8,063 nt of DNA from Chitinophagaceae bacterium (GTDB taxonomy: Bacteria; Bacteroidota; Bacteroidia; Chitinophagales; Chitinophagaceae), in NCBI GenBank assembly GCA_017989935.1, contig JAGNOY010000077.1, positions 1 to 8,063 of the forward strand, given 5' to 3'. The notes beneath the pieces are model-generated. The model worked only from the letters and a program-made list of their open reading frames with translations, searched no databases and was not told where the DNA came from. The position numbers and the translations under genes were made by a program. This document shows, piece by piece, positions 6,544 through 8,063 of the stretch. Position 1 is the stretch's first letter. Each line of letters starts with the position of its first letter.

Positions 6544-6597
6544 CTAACTTCAAGTTGTTTGTAATTTGTTTGGAAATTCCATTTAGTAATTCCGTGA

Positions 6598-6612
6598 ATT
6601 GCTGGAAGCAAT
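6598..6612. repeat. Short perfect inverted repeat
   Basis: ATTGCT and AGCAAT flank a 3-base loop (GGA), giving a 6-base-pair hairpin. It lies 9 bases before the stronger hairpin at 6622-6645. No T-run follows, and no function is evident. Confidence 0.5.
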
Positions 6613-6621
6613 AGAATCAGG

Positions 6622-6645
6622 CTACGAAGCGAAGACGCTTCGTAG
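6622..6645. repeat. Perfect 10-base-pair hairpin
   Basis: CTACGAAGCG (6622-6631) and CGCTTCGTAG (6636-6645) are perfect reverse complements around the loop AAGA. There is no T-run on either side, so it is not a standard terminator. It could be a dispersed palindromic repeat, an RNA processing or stability structure, or a protein-binding site. It stands between the two convergent genes and 21 bases before the tandem repeat. Confidence 0.7.
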
Positions 6646-6666
6646 AACGGGATACGCAGGGCTAAC

Positions 6667-6828
6667 ATCTCGAACAACGCTGACAATAACCAAAATTCTG
6701 AATCACAAATGAAGAAGATGAAAGGATGGGCACTGATTTCTTTGTTTAAAATATTTGTACAAATTTAGTGATAAAGAATCCTTTCCATCCGTGTAATCTT
6801 CAACATCAGTGATTCAGACAATAATACA
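6667..6828. repeat. Tandem palindromic repeat, copy A (162 bases)
   Basis: First of two head-to-tail copies. It starts with ATCTCGAACAACGCTGAC and ends with GACAATAATACA. Inside is a long, nested imperfect palindrome. From outside in, the arms are TCTGAATC/GATTCAGA (6697-6704 with 6811-6818), GAAGAT/ATCTTC (6714-6719 with 6796-6801), GAAAGGAT/ATCCTTTC (6720-6727 with 6778-6785), then CACT/AGTG and a TTTGT/ACAAA tip. The word GACAATAA lies on each side of the palindrome (6682-6689, 6817-6824). No open reading frame of note runs through it. Confidence 0.88.
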
Positions 6829-7004
6829 ATCTCGAACAGCGCTGACAATAACCAAAATTCTGAATCCCCGTCGGGGCAGGCAAAGATGAAGAAGATGAAA
6901 GGATGAACACTGATTTATTTGTTTAAATATTTGAACAAATTTAGTGATAAATAATCCTTTCTATCCGTGTAATCTTCGATATCAGTGATTCAGACAATAA
7001 TACA
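6829..7004. repeat. Tandem palindromic repeat, copy B (176 bases)
   Basis: Second copy, directly abutting copy A and ending at the stop codon of the minus-strand gene. By eye it differs from copy A at about nine positions plus a 1-base indel, roughly 94% identical over shared bases. It has extra sequence after TCTGAATC, including the G+C-rich palindrome CCCCGTCGGGG followed by CAGGCAAAG, where copy A has only ACAA. The terminal arms TCTGAATC/GATTCAGA are intact (6859-6866 with 6987-6994). Confidence 0.88.
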
Positions 7005-7005
7005 A

Positions 7006-8063
7006 TTACTCCAGCACGACCTTTTGACTTGCCCCCTCACACCGAATAACATATAAACCTTTTGGCAAAGAACTGATATTAATTTGTACTTTGGTTTGCG
7101 TTTGAATCTCAGTTTTTAATACAAGTTCACCCACCATATTATACATTTCAATTGGAACTAGACCCTTCTTATTTGTTATTAACTCAATTGTGAGTGTAGT
7201 CGAAGCAGGATTAGGATAGCATAAAAGCTTGGTTGATTCTTTTAATGAGGTAGAAATAAATAATGGCCAACAAATTTTACTGCTATCCGCACCTAATCCA
7301 TAATTTGGCATATTGGGTGGGTCTAATAAATAAGTATATGGTTGTGTGACTCCATGAATTACATAATCACAGGCAAGGCCTTTTTCATTAGGTTTATTAA
7401 TATAGCTCATGGATTTACTGCCTCCAAAGTACCCTATATAAATATTACTATCTGGACCAATCTCCATTAAATTGTACCAATTAAATCCATTTATAGTTGT
7501 ATCAGGGCCATGAATGAATGTTGCATTATAGGTATTTGTATCCTCTAAGTCTATTTGATAAATGGTATATGTGTTACTCATATATAGTAATTTCCCGTTG
7601 GGAGAAAAACAAATACCGCTTTTTCTGTCTTTATTTGGGTAGGTAATTGTGTCATAAGGTGTCATATAATATTTTTTAAAAATTAATTCACCACTACATC
7701 TGTCAAAATCATAAATATCTACTCTATTTCGACTGTAAGTGCCATTTACAATTTGCCCGAAAATGCCACTTGCCATTTGTGTTCCATCCTGACTAAAATA
7801 AATTTGACTAAAGAAGGCACAAAAATCACCTGTATCGGTTATGTTTTGATAAAAAGGCCCTAAAATAGTATCTTCTTTGACAAGGAATTCTTGGTAACGA
7901 TGATTGATACAATCAGCCTTTACTAGCCACCAATCTTTGCCATTGGCATGTTTAACTGCGGTTAAAGCACAATTGACATAGTGTTGGTGATCGGCAAGAA
8001 TGATATTTTTTTCAACAACTTTTCCTTTACCTGAATTACTGTCCATATCTACAATACTATAAT
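7006..8063 (-). CDS. Secreted propeller-like protein with T9SS type A sorting domain, N-terminus outside window
   Basis: The last 346 residues from Met (complement of 8044-8046) are described here. The frame stays open to the window edge and upstream reads YSIVD before that Met, so this is probably not the start. A signal peptide, which T9SS cargo needs, is not seen and should lie beyond 8063. Residues 1-265 contain repeated FSQDG/FSPNGKLLY/GPDSNIYIG-type segments, as in beta-propeller blades. DPPNMPNYGLGADSSKIC (242-259) resembles a motif that often precedes the tail in such Bacteroidota proteins. Residues 274-346 are a type A (Por secretion tail) C-terminal domain: LLCYPNPAS (274-282), MYNMVGELVLKTEI, ISSLPKGLYVIR (324-335) and the final QKVVLE. 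The protein should cross the outer membrane by T9SS and be released or anchored after tail removal. Its ligand or enzymatic activity, if any, is unknown. Confidence 0.93.
   Translation of the reverse strand, partial: YSIVDMDSNSGKGKVVEKNIILADHQHYVNCALTAVKHANGKDWWLVKADCINHRYQEFLVKEDTILGPFYQNITDTGDFCAFFSQIYFSQDGTQMASGIFGQIVNGTYSRNRVDIYDFDRCSGELIFKKYYMTPYDTITYPNKDRKSGICFSPNGKLLYMSNTYTIYQIDLEDTNTYNATFIHGPDTTINGFNWYNLMEIGPDSNIYIGYFGGSKSMSYINKPNEKGLACDYVIHGVTQPYTYLLDPPNMPNYGLGADSSKICWPLFISTSLKESTKLLCYPNPASTTLTIELITNKKGLVPIEMYNMVGELVLKTEIQTQTKVQINISSLPKGLYVIRCEGASQKVVLE

Noticed and set aside
6349..7005. CRISPR array
   Set aside because: There are only two repeat units, they are much longer than CRISPR repeats, no spacers lie between them, and no cas gene is nearby.

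Overview
The window looks like chromosomal DNA of an AT-rich member of the Bacteroidota. Three things point there. The right-hand gene ends in a type IX secretion (T9SS) type A sorting domain. The genes lack Shine-Dalgarno sequences and have A/T-rich leaders, with TAnnTTTG-like promoter boxes near some starts. A Bacteroidota-type DUF4412-like exported protein is also present. I cannot fix the genus from the sequence alone.

Left block (1-1841, minus strand): a LytTR-type response regulator, a small exported DUF4412-like protein, and peptidyl-tRNA hydrolase (pth, cut by the left edge). All three run leftwards with gaps of about 40 bases, so they may be co-transcribed. No histidine kinase is present. 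A 148-base divergent intergenic region (1842-1989) separates this block from the next.

Central block (1990-5298, plus strand): a tight four-gene nucleotide-sugar operon. Glucose-1-phosphate cytidylyltransferase (rfbF/ddhA) makes CDP-glucose. CDP-glucose 4,6-dehydratase (rfbG/ddhB) makes CDP-4-keto-6-deoxyglucose. A cupin-fold RmlC-like epimerase and an RmlD-like SDR reductase then follow. The first two genes overlap by 7 bases and the others are 8 and 11 bases apart. There is no 3-dehydrase (rfbH), methyltransferase or aminotransferase. The set is therefore best read as a route to a plain CDP-6-deoxyhexose with altered C3 and/or C5 stereochemistry, probably for a surface polysaccharide. The exact sugar cannot be read from sequence.

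Next (5362-6348, plus strand) is a PLP-dependent cysteine synthase / cystathionine beta-synthase family enzyme that has only the catalytic core. It probably has its own promoter immediately before its start codon.

The 657-base region 6349-7005 holds no credible gene but is full of structure: a G+C-richer segment with a repeated word and small hairpins, three further perfect hairpins, and two tandem, slightly diverged copies of a ~160-176 base unit that each fold as a long nested imperfect palindrome. This is the least explained part of the window.

Right edge (7006-8063, minus strand): the C-terminal part of a secreted propeller-like protein with a T9SS sorting domain. Its reading frame stays open to the window edge, so the gene is 5'-truncated here.
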